Part shown: positions 27,435 through 36,361 of the stretch, piece by piece
How positions within the stretch are numbered: the first letter of the stretch is position 1
Layout: every line of letters begins with the position of its first letter
Origin: Oceanobacillus bengalensis
GTDB taxonomy: Bacteria; Bacillota; Bacilli; Bacillales; Amphibacillaceae
Reading direction: 5' to 3'
Length of the DNA: 64,000 nucleotides
NCBI RefSeq assembly: GCF_003628445.1
Contig: NZ_RBZO01000011.1
Coordinates: 1-64,000, forward strand
Program-made: the position numbers and the translations under genes
Notes under the pieces: generated by a model
What the model saw: the letters and a program-made list of their open reading frames with translations, nothing else
The model's database searches: none
Told to the model about the DNA's origin: nothing

Positions 27435-27718
27435 TGATAGAGGCTATGCTTTATGCCGCACTTACATTATATGGAGTTGCTATTGCCATTGCTTTATATC
27501 GGATTATTTTCGGACCTAGTTTGCCTGATAGGGTTATTGCTTTGGATATGATTGGAGTTAACTTAATCTCTGCCATTGCGATTATATCGATTGTTTTCGG
27601 GACAAGATCGTTTCTTGATGTGATTCTTATATTAGGGATATTGGCGTTTATTAGTACGATTGCATTCTCTAAATATATAGAGAGGGGCGTTATTATTGAC
27701 CGTAAGCGAAATGATTGA
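27434..27718 (+). CDS. mrpF: Na+/H+ antiporter subunit MrpF
   Basis: A 94-residue three-helix subunit with the MrpF signature FGPSLPDRVIALDMIGVN and a helix ending ISTIAFSKYIERG. It overlaps mrpE by one base and mrpG by 23. Confidence 0.93.
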   Translation: MIEAMLYAALTLYGVAIAIALYRIIFGPSLPDRVIALDMIGVNLISAIAIISIVFGTRSFLDVILILGILAFISTIAFSKYIERGVIIDRKRND

Positions 27719-28070
27719 GTTCTTTGCAGCGCTTCTAATACTAATTGGTGCAATTATGGCTGTTATCAGTGCGGTAGGGATTATTCGGTTCCCAGATGTT
27801 TATACACGTTCACATGCAGCTACAAAGGCTTCTACATTGGCTGTGTTACTAACATTGTCTGGAGCGTTTGTTTACTATTGGGTGATGGAATCCGTAATTA
27901 GTGTTCGTTTGATATTAGGGATTATATTTGTCTTCTTAACCTCACCAGTATCAGGTCATCTTATTTCCCGTGCAGCGTATAGGAAGAATGTGAAGATGAC
28001 GGATCTGACGATTGAGGATGAACTACGAGAAATAGTACATGGGAAGAAGAAGGAACATCATGGTGAGTAA
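27696..28070 (+). CDS. mrpG: Na+/H+ antiporter subunit MrpG
   Basis: A 124-residue three-helix subunit with the MrpG signature GIIRFPDVYTRSHAATKASTLA and a charged C-terminal tail. The start is TTG at 27696, with AGAGGGG eight bases upstream inside the mrpF coding region; the next ATG (27711) has no site. It closes the operon, which is followed by a strong terminator. Confidence 0.93.
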   Translation: MTVSEMIEFFAALLILIGAIMAVISAVGIIRFPDVYTRSHAATKASTLAVLLTLSGAFVYYWVMESVISVRLILGIIFVFLTSPVSGHLISRAAYRKNVKMTDLTIEDELREIVHGKKKEHHGE

Positions 28071-28088
28071 GCTAAATATTCTAGATAG

Positions 28089-28131
28089 AAGAGGCTGTTA
28101 TTTGGTAGACCAAATAACAGCCTCTTTTTAG
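28089..28131 (+). terminator. Intrinsic terminator of the mrp operon
   Basis: A perfect 17-bp stem (28089-28105 with 28110-28126) with a TAGA loop is followed by TTTTT. Confidence 0.92.
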
Positions 28132-28182
28132 TTAGGAATGTAGTAAATTCTGTGCTATTAGTGGACTTTCTGTACCTCATGA

Positions 28183-28219
28183 CAATCTAGCGGTTCGACA
28201 TGGTAGAACTGCTAGATTG
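28183..28219 (-). terminator. Hairpin downstream of the monooxygenase gene
   Basis: CAATCTAGCGGTTC (28183-28196) pairs with GAACTGCTAGATTG (28206-28219) with one G-T pair. No clear T run follows on the minus strand, so it may be a weak terminator or an mRNA 3' end stabiliser. Confidence 0.5.
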
Positions 28220-28234
28220 CTTCCGCTTTTCTAT

Positions 28235-29239
28235 CTAGTTCATTAATTCTGAGACAATTTCATAAGAGCGTAAACGGTCTTCTAAGTGGAAGATCTGTGA
28301 GCTGATAATGATTTCATCAGCTTTTGTTGATTGTTGAAGTCTTTCTAGTTTTTGCCTTACCGTAGCTGGGCTACCTACAATTGTAGTATTTGGGTCAAGT
28401 GACTGCTCTACTGCAGCTTTTTCCATTGGTGACCAAATTTCATCCATATTTTTTACGGGAGCTTGTAGTTTTGTCTGAATGCCCTTACGAATATTTAAAA
28501 ATTGTTGTTGATGAGAGGAGGCAATGTAATTGGCCTTTTCATCCGTATCTGCAGCGATAACATTCACACCTATCATGGCATAAGGTTTTTCAAGTTTTTC
28601 CGTAGGTTTAAAGTTATCTCGATACAATCGTAGCGCAGCATGTAAATAAGCTGGTGCAAAATGACTGGCAAATGAGAATCGCAATCCCTTCTCCGCAGCA
28701 AGTCGTGCACTAAAGTCGCTTGATCCTAGTAACCAAATAGGAATATCTAATCCTTGCCCTGGAACGGCACGTACGCGGGAAACAGGATTGTCTGAGAAGT
28801 AATCTTGTAATTCATTTACTTGCATTGGAAAATCTTCAGGTCCCATATGTAATGTGCGTCGTAAAGCGTATGCCGTTTGTTGGTCTGTTCCAGGTGCTCT
28901 CCCTAAACCAAGGTCAATTCGCCCAGGATAAAGGGATTCAAGTGTCCCAAATTGCTCTGCAATAACAATCGTCGCATGATTAGGCAGCATAACCCCACCA
29001 GAGCCAATTCGCATATGATTGGTCTTTTCCGCAATATGTCCGATAAGTACGGACGTTGCTGAACTCGCAATTCCTGGCATGTTGTGATGCTCCGCTAACC
29101 AATAACGGTTATATCCCCATTTTTCTGCATTTTGGGCAAGCTCAACACTCTCTTTAAAGGAATCTGTAGCATTGCTCCCTTGAACAATCGGTGCTAGGTC
29201 AAGAATAGATAATGGTATATCATTGAATTTCTTCATCAT
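28235..29239 (-). CDS. Luciferase-like (LLM) flavin-dependent oxidoreductase
   Basis: The ~334-residue TIM-barrel protein belongs to the bacterial luciferase superfamily, MsnO8/YwcH/YceB-like group. It has the diagnostic [33 protein letters not shown] and [11 protein letters not shown] blocks. It would use FMNH2 supplied by a reductase, but the substrate is unknown. The ATG at 29239 is preferred because AAGGAG lies nine bases upstream; the GTG at 29251 overlaps that site. It is monocistronic. Confidence 0.88.
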   Translation of the reverse strand: MMKKFNDIPLSILDLAPIVQGSNATDSFKESVELAQNAEKWGYNRYWLAEHHNMPGIASSATSVLIGHIAEKTNHMRIGSGGVMLPNHATIVIAEQFGTLESLYPGRIDLGLGRAPGTDQQTAYALRRTLHMGPEDFPMQVNELQDYFSDNPVSRVRAVPGQGLDIPIWLLGSSDFSARLAAEKGLRFSFASHFAPAYLHAALRLYRDNFKPTEKLEKPYAMIGVNVIAADTDEKANYIASSHQQQFLNIRKGIQTKLQAPVKNMDEIWSPMEKAAVEQSLDPNTTIVGSPATVRQKLERLQQSTKADEIIISSQIFHLEDRLRSYEIVSELMN

Positions 29240-29394
29240 ATTGATATTCACTCCTTAAATTATCTTCTTATTAAGACATGATAATGATTTCGAATGATGG
29301 AGTCCAATTATTCGTTTTGGATTTCCATACTTGACTAGTTCTTTATAAAGAACTAAACTGATACTAAGAGTAAATAGTGATTATGTATATGAAA

Positions 29395-29700
29395 GGCTTT
29401 TTATTAAAGGATTGTGCTTTTTCCAAGAAATATGCTGGGAAGTAAAAGATATAAATTTCTGAGTAAGTGCAATGTTGATTTCCGTTCCGGGCAGTTCGCG
29501 CACCTTAGGGAATGGCCTCAGCCTCATCAAGAGCAAAGCCCGCTCACAGCGGAGTGCCTTAGCACGCAGGAAGTTCACCAGCTGCCCGAAAAAAGCGAAA
29601 TGTCTTTCCGGAACGACGTGCTACATATAATGCTGAATTATATAAGTCCACAATTTATATCAACCTTGAGCAAAAAAATGTAGGTACACAGAGAACAGGA
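29395..29700. mobile_element. Degenerate TIR element with a decayed palindromic module (E7)
   Basis: The left end GGCTTTTTATTAAAGGATTG (29395-29414) is a good match to the family end; the right end near 29690-29700 is poor. The interior (29480-29625) is a shortened, mutated version of the B and A modules of the elements at 11, 20 and 31 kb, bounded by CGTTCCGG and CCGGAACG and followed by AAGTCCACAATTTATATCAA. No gene is present. Confidence 0.6.
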
Positions 29701-29806
29701 TTAGGAATTAGTCGGGGAAAAATTAGTTTTAATGTTCGTTATAAAGTTTCTAAAGAGGGTTATAAGAAAGGAAATATACTTTTAATAGAATAAGGGGTAC
29801 CTGATA

Positions 29807-30154
29807 ATGATTGGAGAGAAGATACAAAAAATAAGAAAGAGCAAAGGAATGACTTTATCGGATTGCGCTGAGCGAGCAAATATATCAAAGTCATATTTAA
29901 GCAACATAGAGCGTAATATAAATCAAAATCCTTCTATACAAATTATTGAACGAATTGCTACGGTTTTAGCGATCGAAGTTAGTTCTCTTATATCCGTAAA
30001 CACTATGCGTAATCAGGAGCAGGAGAATGAATGGACGGAGTTTGTACGGGAATTAAAAAAATCGGGTGTTAAGTCACATGAGTTACAACAGTTAAGGACA
30101 GTTATTGAGTTTGCAAAATGGCAAAATCAAAAACATGTAGAGGAAAATGGGTAA
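29807..30154 (+). CDS. sinR: SinR-like transition-state repressor
   Basis: A 115-residue protein. Residues 1-65 form an XRE-type helix-turn-helix (MIGEKIQKIRKSKGMTLSDC, then ISKSYLSNIERNINQNPSIQ), very close to SinR of Bacillus subtilis. Residues about 75-110 (EWTEFVRELKKSGVKSHELQ) match the SinI-binding/tetramerisation domain. SinR represses biofilm matrix genes. There is no sinI-sized reading frame next to it, so the antagonist is elsewhere or absent. GGGGTACCTGATA precedes the ATG. Confidence 0.85.
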   Translation: MIGEKIQKIRKSKGMTLSDCAERANISKSYLSNIERNINQNPSIQIIERIATVLAIEVSSLISVNTMRNQEQENEWTEFVRELKKSGVKSHELQQLRTVIEFAKWQNQKHVEENG

Positions 30155-30209
30155 TGATTGTTTCATCGTATAATCGGACTATTTTTTCATTACTGGAAAG
30201 GGGCAATAC

Positions 30210-30920
30210 TTGATGCATGCTATTACAGGTATTTATCATTTTAATCAATCATCTGTACCTGGAAGTCATGGATATTCACTTATGAAAGCATTACATGACT
30301 TTCCAGAAGCTGATGTGGTATTTTGGCAGAAGCAAAATATATTCCTTGGTGGCGCAATTCCTATGAATTTCCATTATGATACGGATGGGCAAGTAATGAT
30401 TGTAGCTGATAGTAATATTGACAACAAAGAGGAATTATGTGGTAGATTGCAAGTGGAACCGGATAAATGGGGTAAAACAATCGATATAGAGTTAATTCTA
30501 CTTGCCTATCAAAAGTGGGAGGAAGAAACCCCTAAATATTTAGAAGGAGCATTTTCTTTTGTTGTATGGGATGATAGAAGGCAATTGATGTTCGGTGCTA
30601 GGGATTACTCAGGAAGTAAATTGCTGTATTATTACTTGGATTTTGAAAGGTTCGCATTTTGTACAAGGATGGTAGCCCTATTAAAACTTCCCTATGTAGA
30701 AAAGAAACTAAATAAAGATTGGTTTCAGACCTATATGAATGATTCTATAATAGAAAATGGAGAGGATGAGTCCATTACTCCTTATGAATTAATAAAACAA
30801 GTACCACCTGGATATGCATTCTCAATTAATGAGGATGGCATGGAGTTATTTAGTTATCGATCACGTCGTTCTAACTCTAGAACGCGACAAGAAACAAATA
30901 GCTTGCATGAATATATTTAG
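30210..30920 (+). CDS. Asparagine-synthase-like N-terminal domain protein, probably truncated (lasso-cyclase-like)
   Basis: This 236-residue protein matches only the N-terminal glutamine-amidotransferase-like domain of asparagine synthase. The catalytic Cys that should follow Met1 is missing: it begins MMHAITGIYHFNQS. This is the pattern of the degenerate N-terminal domain of Bacillales lasso-peptide macrolactam cyclases. The lines LEGAFSFVVWDDRRQLMFGARD and FAFCTRMVALLKLPYVEK support that match. The ATP-dependent C-terminal synthase domain is absent: the frame ends soon after residue 215 in SYRSRRSNSR. No precursor peptide, PqqD-like or B2 protease gene is nearby. A decayed cyclase or a repurposed domain are both possible. 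Confidence 0.7.
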   Translation: MMHAITGIYHFNQSSVPGSHGYSLMKALHDFPEADVVFWQKQNIFLGGAIPMNFHYDTDGQVMIVADSNIDNKEELCGRLQVEPDKWGKTIDIELILLAYQKWEEETPKYLEGAFSFVVWDDRRQLMFGARDYSGSKLLYYYLDFERFAFCTRMVALLKLPYVEKKLNKDWFQTYMNDSIIENGEDESITPYELIKQVPPGYAFSINEDGMELFSYRSRRSNSRTRQETNSLHEYI

Positions 30921-30932
30921 ATTTAGATTCGG

Positions 30933-30968
30933 AGCTTCTTTCATGTTCATGTGTAAAGAGGCTTTTTT
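30933..30968 (+). terminator. Intrinsic terminator
   Basis: AGCTTCTTT (30933-30941) pairs with AAAGAGGCT (30955-30963) with one G-T pair, followed by eight T. Confidence 0.75.
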
Positions 30969-31531
30969 TTGTGCTTTCTAGTAGAATATTGATCTTTTTC
31001 CAGTAATGATATTTAAGTAGTAGCTGATATAAAGTGTAGACTAACTTAATTCAGTATTGTTTAGCTCTCGCTTACACTTATTAATGCTATGTGCTGTAAT
31101 TCGCTGTGGCAGAATGCTTCGCGGACCTTAGGGCACGGCCTCAGCCCTCCTCGGAAGAAGAACACTTCCTGTGGGGTCTTCGGACACGCGCTGTTCCCGC
31201 AGGAGTCTGCGCATTCTGCCTACGCTATATTGAGTGCTCTAAATGTTATTAAAGCTATCGAACATAAAATTACGTTCTGGGCAGTTTTTCCTCCCAAAAG
31301 CATCGTTTTGTTGTGGAAATCAAGTAGAACAGGAGCTTAGTGGAGGAAAGACACGAAGACTCCTACGGGAGGATAGGCCTAGGTGAGACTGCGTAGTGCG
31401 TTAGCACGGAGGAGGCTCACCAGCCGCCCGTGGAAAGCGAAGTGTCTTTCCGGAACGGTGTATTTAGGAAAACTCTGAATTAAAGAGATCAACACTCTAT
31501 ACAAAAATCAGCAAATACGAAGTAAAGAGCA
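30960..31531. mobile_element. TIR element with palindromic modules (E10)
   Basis: Module B (about 31100-31230) and module A (about 31330-31460) are nearly identical to those at 20.4-20.8 kb, with the same flanking TAGCTCTCGCT, TTAATTCAG and AACATAAAATTACGTTCTGG segments. It lacks the 58-base insert seen there. The right end ATACGAAGTAAAGAGC (31516-31531) matches the family end; the left end is eroded. The frame at 31089-31340 is not a gene. Confidence 0.7.
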
Positions 31532-31697
31532 CTTTATTTTATCCAATGATTATATTGCATAAATAAATACAGACATCGAAGGCTATGGAAAGGGTAGTAT
31601 ACTAACGCAGGATATCCACAATTTACAATTTGCCACAGGGGCGTTAAATGGCGTATGATGTACTATAGAATGAAATGAATCGAAATGAGGGTTAATA

Positions 31698-32765
31698 ATG
31701 AGCAAAACGTCCATTTATGGATTAACGTACGATGAATTAAAAATATGGTTAATGGAGCATGGTGAGAAGCGTTTCCGTGCTGACCAAGTCTGGGATTGGC
31801 TTTATAAGAAGCGTATTTCAAACTTCGATGATATGAAGAATGTAAATAAGGATACAAGAGACCTATTAAGTGAGAACTTTGTATTGCATACATTAGATGA
31901 AGAAATCAGGCAGGAATCAAAAGACGGTACAATTAAGTTCCTATTCAAACTTGCGGATGGTAATTTAATTGAAACAGTGCTTATGCGATTCCACTATGGG
32001 TTATCGGTTTGTGTAACAACCCAAGTTGGTTGTAATATTGGCTGTTCCTTCTGTGCAAGTGGATTGTTGCGTAAAAGTCGTGATTTAACGAGCGGAGAGA
32101 TTGTAGAACAAATTATGAACGTTCAAAAGCATCTTGATTCCGTTGGGAAGGATGAACGTGTTAGTCACATTGTTGTCATGGGAATAGGGGAGCCATTAGA
32201 TAACTTTGATAATTTAATGAACTTCTTGTATGTTATGAATGATGATAGAGGGCTAAACATTGGAGCTAGACATATCACTGTATCGACAAGTGGACTTGCA
32301 CATAAGATATATGACTTTGCAGATACGGATCTTCAAGTAAATCTAGCAATATCACTTCATGCACCGAATAATGAGTTACGGACGAGTATTATGAAGATTA
32401 ATAAAGCCTTTCCTATTGAAAAACTAATGAAGGCTGTTGATTACTATTTAGAGAAGAAAAATCGCCGTATTACGTATGAATACATTATGCTACGGGACGT
32501 TAATGACCATAAGGAAGAAGCAATACAACTCTCGAAGTTACTCCATAATCATCGTCATTTAGCATATGTTAATTTAATTCCATATAATACGGTTGATGAA
32601 CATATTGATTACCAGCGAAGTGAGTCAAGTTCGATTCAGGAATTCTTTGAAACCTTAAAAGGCCAAGGAATTAACTGTGGCGTTCGTTGGGAAAATGGAG
32701 CAGACATTGATGCTGCATGTGGTCAATTAAGAAGTAAGCAAATTAAAAAGTCAAAAGCAGTTTAA
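31698..32765 (+). CDS. rlmN: 23S rRNA (adenine-2503-C2)-methyltransferase RlmN
   Basis: A 355-residue radical SAM enzyme that methylates C2 of A2503 in 23S rRNA and A37 of some tRNAs. The iron-sulfur motif is CNIGCSFC (cysteines 112, 116 and 119). It has [11 protein letters not shown] and LAISLHAPN blocks and a conserved C-terminal cysteine in [11 protein letters not shown] near residue 346 for the covalent intermediate. Length and layout are normal. GAGGGTTAATA precedes the ATG. Confidence 0.96.
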   Translation: MSKTSIYGLTYDELKIWLMEHGEKRFRADQVWDWLYKKRISNFDDMKNVNKDTRDLLSENFVLHTLDEEIRQESKDGTIKFLFKLADGNLIETVLMRFHYGLSVCVTTQVGCNIGCSFCASGLLRKSRDLTSGEIVEQIMNVQKHLDSVGKDERVSHIVVMGIGEPLDNFDNLMNFLYVMNDDRGLNIGARHITVSTSGLAHKIYDFADTDLQVNLAISLHAPNNELRTSIMKINKAFPIEKLMKAVDYYLEKKNRRITYEYIMLRDVNDHKEEAIQLSKLLHNHRHLAYVNLIPYNTVDEHIDYQRSESSSIQEFFETLKGQGINCGVRWENGADIDAACGQLRSKQIKKSKAV

Positions 32766-32780
32766 TAAGCAAATTCTAAT

Positions 32781-32816
32781 AAAACCGTGTCAATTTAAGT
32801 AATGGCACGGTTTTTA
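32781..32816 (+). terminator. Intrinsic terminator of rlmN
   Basis: AAAACCGTG (32781-32789) and the following CA pair with TGGCACGGTTTT, followed by T residues. Confidence 0.85.
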
Positions 32817-32849
32817 TAATGGACTTGTTAGAAGTTAGTAACGTGCTTA

Positions 32850-34109
32850 TCACTTCCCATATACGGATGAAAGTGGAAGTTCGGCTAATCCATTTTTACT
32901 AATAATCTTGTTTTTTCCATGGCCTTTTGCTTGTAGCAGTAAGTCATCAGCAAAAGTATATGCTTTTTTTATATTTAATGCTTTCGTTGCTTTATAGTAA
33001 TAAAGACCGAAAGAGGCAGTATATGAGAGATTTATTGTTTTAGCCTGATATTCTGTAATTACTGTAGCTTTCTCAACATCTTCCCTAATTTGATTGGTTA
33101 ATTCCAAACATTCTTTGTAACTTTTACTTCTAAAAATCATCGTAAATTCTTCTCCACCACTTCGGAATAAATAATCTTTCTCAGCTAAACAATTTTTAAG
33201 TAAGCCTGCAAAATGCTGAATAACATGATCTCCTACTGTATGGTTATATGTATCATTAATTCGTTTAAATGTATCAATATCCGTAACAACAATTGCTACA
33301 TGTTCATTCGAGTAGTTCAGCTCATCCATTATTTTGTTCATATATGCTCTATTATGGACCTTAGATAGGAAATCCGTATAAGCCATTTGTTCATAGCGAT
33401 CACGCTCCAATTTGTGTTGTTTATTTTGTGATTTAATAATGAATGAACGACTCACTAGATAATTTAAGACAAAGAGGGCAATTAACACACTCCATTGTTG
33501 TGAAAGAAGGAAGATGAATAATAATCCATTAGAAACAGCCTTCTTTAACGTGTCGTTAAAGCTTCTACTATTTATAAATTCAATTACGTCTTTGAAAGAT
33601 GTAATATCTCCTACTAGGTAAAAGAAAAAGCTAAGATAAAGATCCGATAGAAGGTTTAGGAAAATAACAATGATGACAATCAATGCCCAATAGCCTATTC
33701 CATTTTGACTGACAATTGGTGAAAAGTATTGAAAAAGATAAAAGCCTATGATGTGATTTAATGCATGTGCTCCACTATTATAAAAGCTATGTAATAATTC
33801 ATCTTCATCAGCGTTATTTGTATATTTCCGTTGAAAATAAGTATAAAACCTAGTAATTAGTTCATAAATAAATACTCCTAAAGGGCCTGTGAACATGGCA
33901 AACGATAATCCATATGAAATTCCGTATTCGATGTTTACATTTCCACTCTTATAGATCGTATTTAAATGAGAGTATAGGCAGGTGAAAATAATATAAACAG
34001 TTAATGTTTTTACATATAGCATGATATCGATTTGAATGGGGCCAGATGCTAGTGCAACAGCAAAAGCTATAATAAACAAACTGAATATATAAAGCTTAAG
34101 TCGTAACAT
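32850..34109 (-). CDS. Membrane-bound diguanylate cyclase (GGDEF)
   Basis: This 419-residue protein has six to eight transmembrane helices in residues 5-225, an integral sensor of unknown ligand, then a short linker and a C-terminal GGDEF domain. The catalytic loop reads GGEEF (318-322), with the expected VVTDIDTFKRINDTYNHTVGD Mg/GTP block before it, so it should be an active cyclase. There is no RxxD inhibitory site (AEKD in its place). Together with the GGDEF-EAL gene at 7-9 kb and SinR it suggests c-di-GMP lifestyle control. It is monocistronic. Confidence 0.9.
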   Translation of the reverse strand: MLRLKLYIFSLFIIAFAVALASGPIQIDIMLYVKTLTVYIIFTCLYSHLNTIYKSGNVNIEYGISYGLSFAMFTGPLGVFIYELITRFYTYFQRKYTNNADEDELLHSFYNSGAHALNHIIGFYLFQYFSPIVSQNGIGYWALIVIIVIFLNLLSDLYLSFFFYLVGDITSFKDVIEFINSRSFNDTLKKAVSNGLLFIFLLSQQWSVLIALFVLNYLVSRSFIIKSQNKQHKLERDRYEQMAYTDFLSKVHNRAYMNKIMDELNYSNEHVAIVVTDIDTFKRINDTYNHTVGDHVIQHFAGLLKNCLAEKDYLFRSGGEEFTMIFRSKSYKECLELTNQIREDVEKATVITEYQAKTINLSYTASFGLYYYKATKALNIKKAYTFADDLLLQAKGHGKNKIISKNGLAELPLSSVYGK

Positions 34110-34314
34110 TTATTATAATGCTTCCTTTCTAAACGAATTTTAACATGTTAATTATCGTAATACGTGAAATCTATTTAAAAAACCCGCCATTATACCTAGA
34201 TATATGTTCTTAGTTCATTCCTATAATACCATAAAGTAACAGAAGATAGGAATAAAATATAATTTTCCTTCTATTTAAATTACTGTACTAAAAGTAGGGA
34301 AGGGAAGCTGAATA

Positions 34315-34445
34315 TCATTCGTATACAATAAAGTATACTTGTAAACAAGTTTTGTAGTTTTGTTTACATAAATGTTTTCTTGTATACAAAGTAGTACACA
34401 CATTGATATTATAGTGAATACAAAAAGAAAACATGTATACAAAAA
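34315..34445. promoter_or_regulatory. GTATAC-rich candidate centromere/operator of the actin-like cassette
   Basis: The 427-bp gap before the actin-like gene holds a cluster of related dyads. GTATACAA starts at 34321, AAGTATACTT spans 34331-34340, CTTGTAAACAAG 34338-34349, TTGTTTACAT 34360-34369, TTGTATACAA 34380-34389 (perfect palindrome) and ATGTATACAA 34433-34442, with a partial GAATACAAA at 34416. Several spacings are near 20 bp or multiples of it. In plasmid parMRC loci the ParR-binding centromere is an array of short repeats just upstream of parM, which is this position. Confidence 0.55.
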
Positions 34446-34536
34446 AGAATGCGTAAATAGTTTGATTGTCAAACGAGAGGAAAACTAGTAATCTATAATA
34501 GATAGTAGAGTTAAGATAAGAGAGGAGTCTTAAAAA

Positions 34537-35703
34537 ATGACAAAGTCGAGAATTGCAGCAGTAGATGTTGGAAATGATGCACTAAAGGGGATTTTTGGTA
34601 AATTAGAAAATGAACTTTATATTCCAAACATCGTCGCACCAGATTCAGAAGATCGTCCTGTAATAGGAATTGAAGAACTAGATAAAAAAGATGTCCTTGA
34701 TAATATACATATTCGTGTTCACTCCCCTGCTTTAGAGGAAAACGGTGTGATTTATCGCGTTGGGAATCTAGCAACAAAAACGAGCAACTCACAAGAACTA
34801 GATCCTGGAAGTAGTAAATCAGAGGAAGATCAGACAATTGTAATGTTGCTTTCTGCATTAGCGTTAGATGCAGTTAGTGAAGCAGACTTTAAAGAGAAAA
34901 ACGGTGTAGTTGATGCAACTTATACATTAGGCACTGGACTTCCGTTGCGTGAGGTAAAGGAAGGAAAGGATGTAGGATATCGTTCTGGGTTAATTGGCTC
35001 TGTCCACCAAGTTGAGTTTTTGGTCACTCCAAAATATCAAGGGAAGAAAGTAAATATTAAATTTGAAGAAATAAAAGTATATCCTGAGGGATTCGCGGCA
35101 TATATCAATTTGGTGATGGATAATGATTTAAAAGTAATCAATAAAGAACTTTTAGATAAACAGATACTAATACAGGATATTGGTGGTTTATCAACAGATA
35201 TTGCAGTCATTAGAAACAGTAATGTTGATGACGATAAGGCGCAAGGATTTAATTTAGGTGTTTCCGAGTCACTTGAACAAATTCGTGAAGAAATCCGCTC
35301 CAGACATGGCGTGGAATTAGATAGTCGCCGTGATGTTGTAGATATTATCACACGTAATAACGACCGACATCATATTATGGTAAAAGGTAGTAGAACGAAT
35401 GTCCATGATATTACCGACCATATTCTACTAGAGCTCGCGAAAAAGGAATATCGCTTCTTACGAAATGTCTGGTCAAAAAATTCCCAATCTGAGATTTGTT
35501 ATTTTGTTGGTGGTGGTTCTGCTGTCTTAAAAGATTATATTAAAGCATTAAACAATAAATTAGATGGCTTTAATATTGAGTTCTTTGAAGATGAACAAGA
35601 GAGCATCTGGATGATGTCCAATGCTTATTATAAGCTAATCACTGACTTTGCAAGGAATAATAAGCAAGACAATAAGGAAAAACAAGCGGCAGAGGCAAAA
35701 TAA
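34537..35703 (+). CDS. Actin-like ATPase, ParM/StbA family
   Basis: A 388-residue actin-fold protein of the ParM/Alp type. The nucleotide-binding signatures are in order: phosphate 1 VDVGNDALKG (about 9-18), phosphate 2 IQDIGGLSTDIAVI (about 212-225) and the adenosine block VGGGSAVLKDY (about 324-334). Such proteins form dynamic filaments that push replicons apart when bound through an adaptor. Here a small ribbon-helix-helix-like gene follows and a repeat cluster precedes it, forming a complete parCMR-like layout amid chromosomal genes. GAGAGGAG precedes the ATG. The Gln/Glu/Lys-rich C-terminal tail looks disordered. Confidence 0.85.
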   Translation: MTKSRIAAVDVGNDALKGIFGKLENELYIPNIVAPDSEDRPVIGIEELDKKDVLDNIHIRVHSPALEENGVIYRVGNLATKTSNSQELDPGSSKSEEDQTIVMLLSALALDAVSEADFKEKNGVVDATYTLGTGLPLREVKEGKDVGYRSGLIGSVHQVEFLVTPKYQGKKVNIKFEEIKVYPEGFAAYINLVMDNDLKVINKELLDKQILIQDIGGLSTDIAVIRNSNVDDDKAQGFNLGVSESLEQIREEIRSRHGVELDSRRDVVDIITRNNDRHHIMVKGSRTNVHDITDHILLELAKKEYRFLRNVWSKNSQSEICYFVGGGSAVLKDYIKALNNKLDGFNIEFFEDEQESIWMMSNAYYKLITDFARNNKQDNKEKQAAEAK

Positions 35704-35718
35704 GGTGAGAGCATGGTA

Positions 35719-36231
35719 ATGAAAAATATCGAACGGGGACAATCTATTACATTTCGTGTCCCCTCTGACACGCCAGACTATCTTCTAAAGCAGTTGACTA
35801 AGTTAAAAGAAACGGAACGGCGTAATTTTTCCAGTACAATAGCAAACTTTGTTTTGAAGGGTGTAGGTGAAACCTATGCTAAGGATAGAGAAGCTATTAC
35901 GATCCCACTTCCGAAAAAACTGACGAAGGAACAAAAAAGTTGGCTCAAGCATGAGCACTCTGAAGCGTTAATTGGTACCATTCTGTATCATCTTCTTAGT
36001 GATCCGATGAGGGCAACGGCATTACTCGCATCTCTAAATAGCAATAAAAATTATGAAGAAATCTTCCCTCAAGATGAAGCATTTGATGAAGCGATTGATG
36101 TGGATGAACAAGATATGAATGAGGATTTAGATAGCATGGACCTTGGTTCCATAGAATTGGAACACGAGGAGAAACCTGCTGTTGAAGAGGAAAATCCGTT
36201 AAGTAATTTCTTCGCTAGTATGAATAAATAA
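35719..36231 (+). CDS. ParR-like ribbon-helix-helix adaptor protein (putative)
   Basis: A ~170-residue protein directly after the actin-like gene. Its N-terminus (about residues 5-50: QSITFRVP strand, then DTPDYLLKQLTKLKETERRN and a second helix) fits a ribbon-helix-helix DNA-binding fold. The C-terminal ~60 residues are strongly acidic and end in a short hydrophobic helix, PLSNFFASMNK, a plausible filament-contact tail as in ParR. The ATG at 35719 is nine bases from GGTGAG; the in-frame ATG at 35713 is too close. Function is inferred from gene order and fold pattern. Confidence 0.65.
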   Translation: MKNIERGQSITFRVPSDTPDYLLKQLTKLKETERRNFSSTIANFVLKGVGETYAKDREAITIPLPKKLTKEQKSWLKHEHSEALIGTILYHLLSDPMRATALLASLNSNKNYEEIFPQDEAFDEAIDVDEQDMNEDLDSMDLGSIELEHEEKPAVEEENPLSNFFASMNK

Positions 36232-36235
36232 TAGT

Positions 36236-36277
36236 AGCTGTCAGGATTGGTTAATTTTATCCTGGCAGCTTTTTTTT
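36236..36277 (+). terminator. Intrinsic terminator of the actin-like cassette
   Basis: AGCTGTCAGGAT (36236-36247) pairs with ATCCTGGCAGCT (36259-36270), one G-T pair, followed by eight T. It shows the two genes form a closed transcription unit. Confidence 0.9.
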
Positions 36278-36361
36278 CGTCATTATTAACCTGTTTAAAT
36301 TAGGGGGATAACAATTCCTTCTTTGGTAAAACGTAATAGTACGAAAGAGAGGTGATTTGAC

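Noticed and set aside
34511-34858. 115-residue minus-strand frame over the start of the actin-like gene
   Set aside because: It is a shadow of a well-supported plus-strand gene, with no ribosome binding site.
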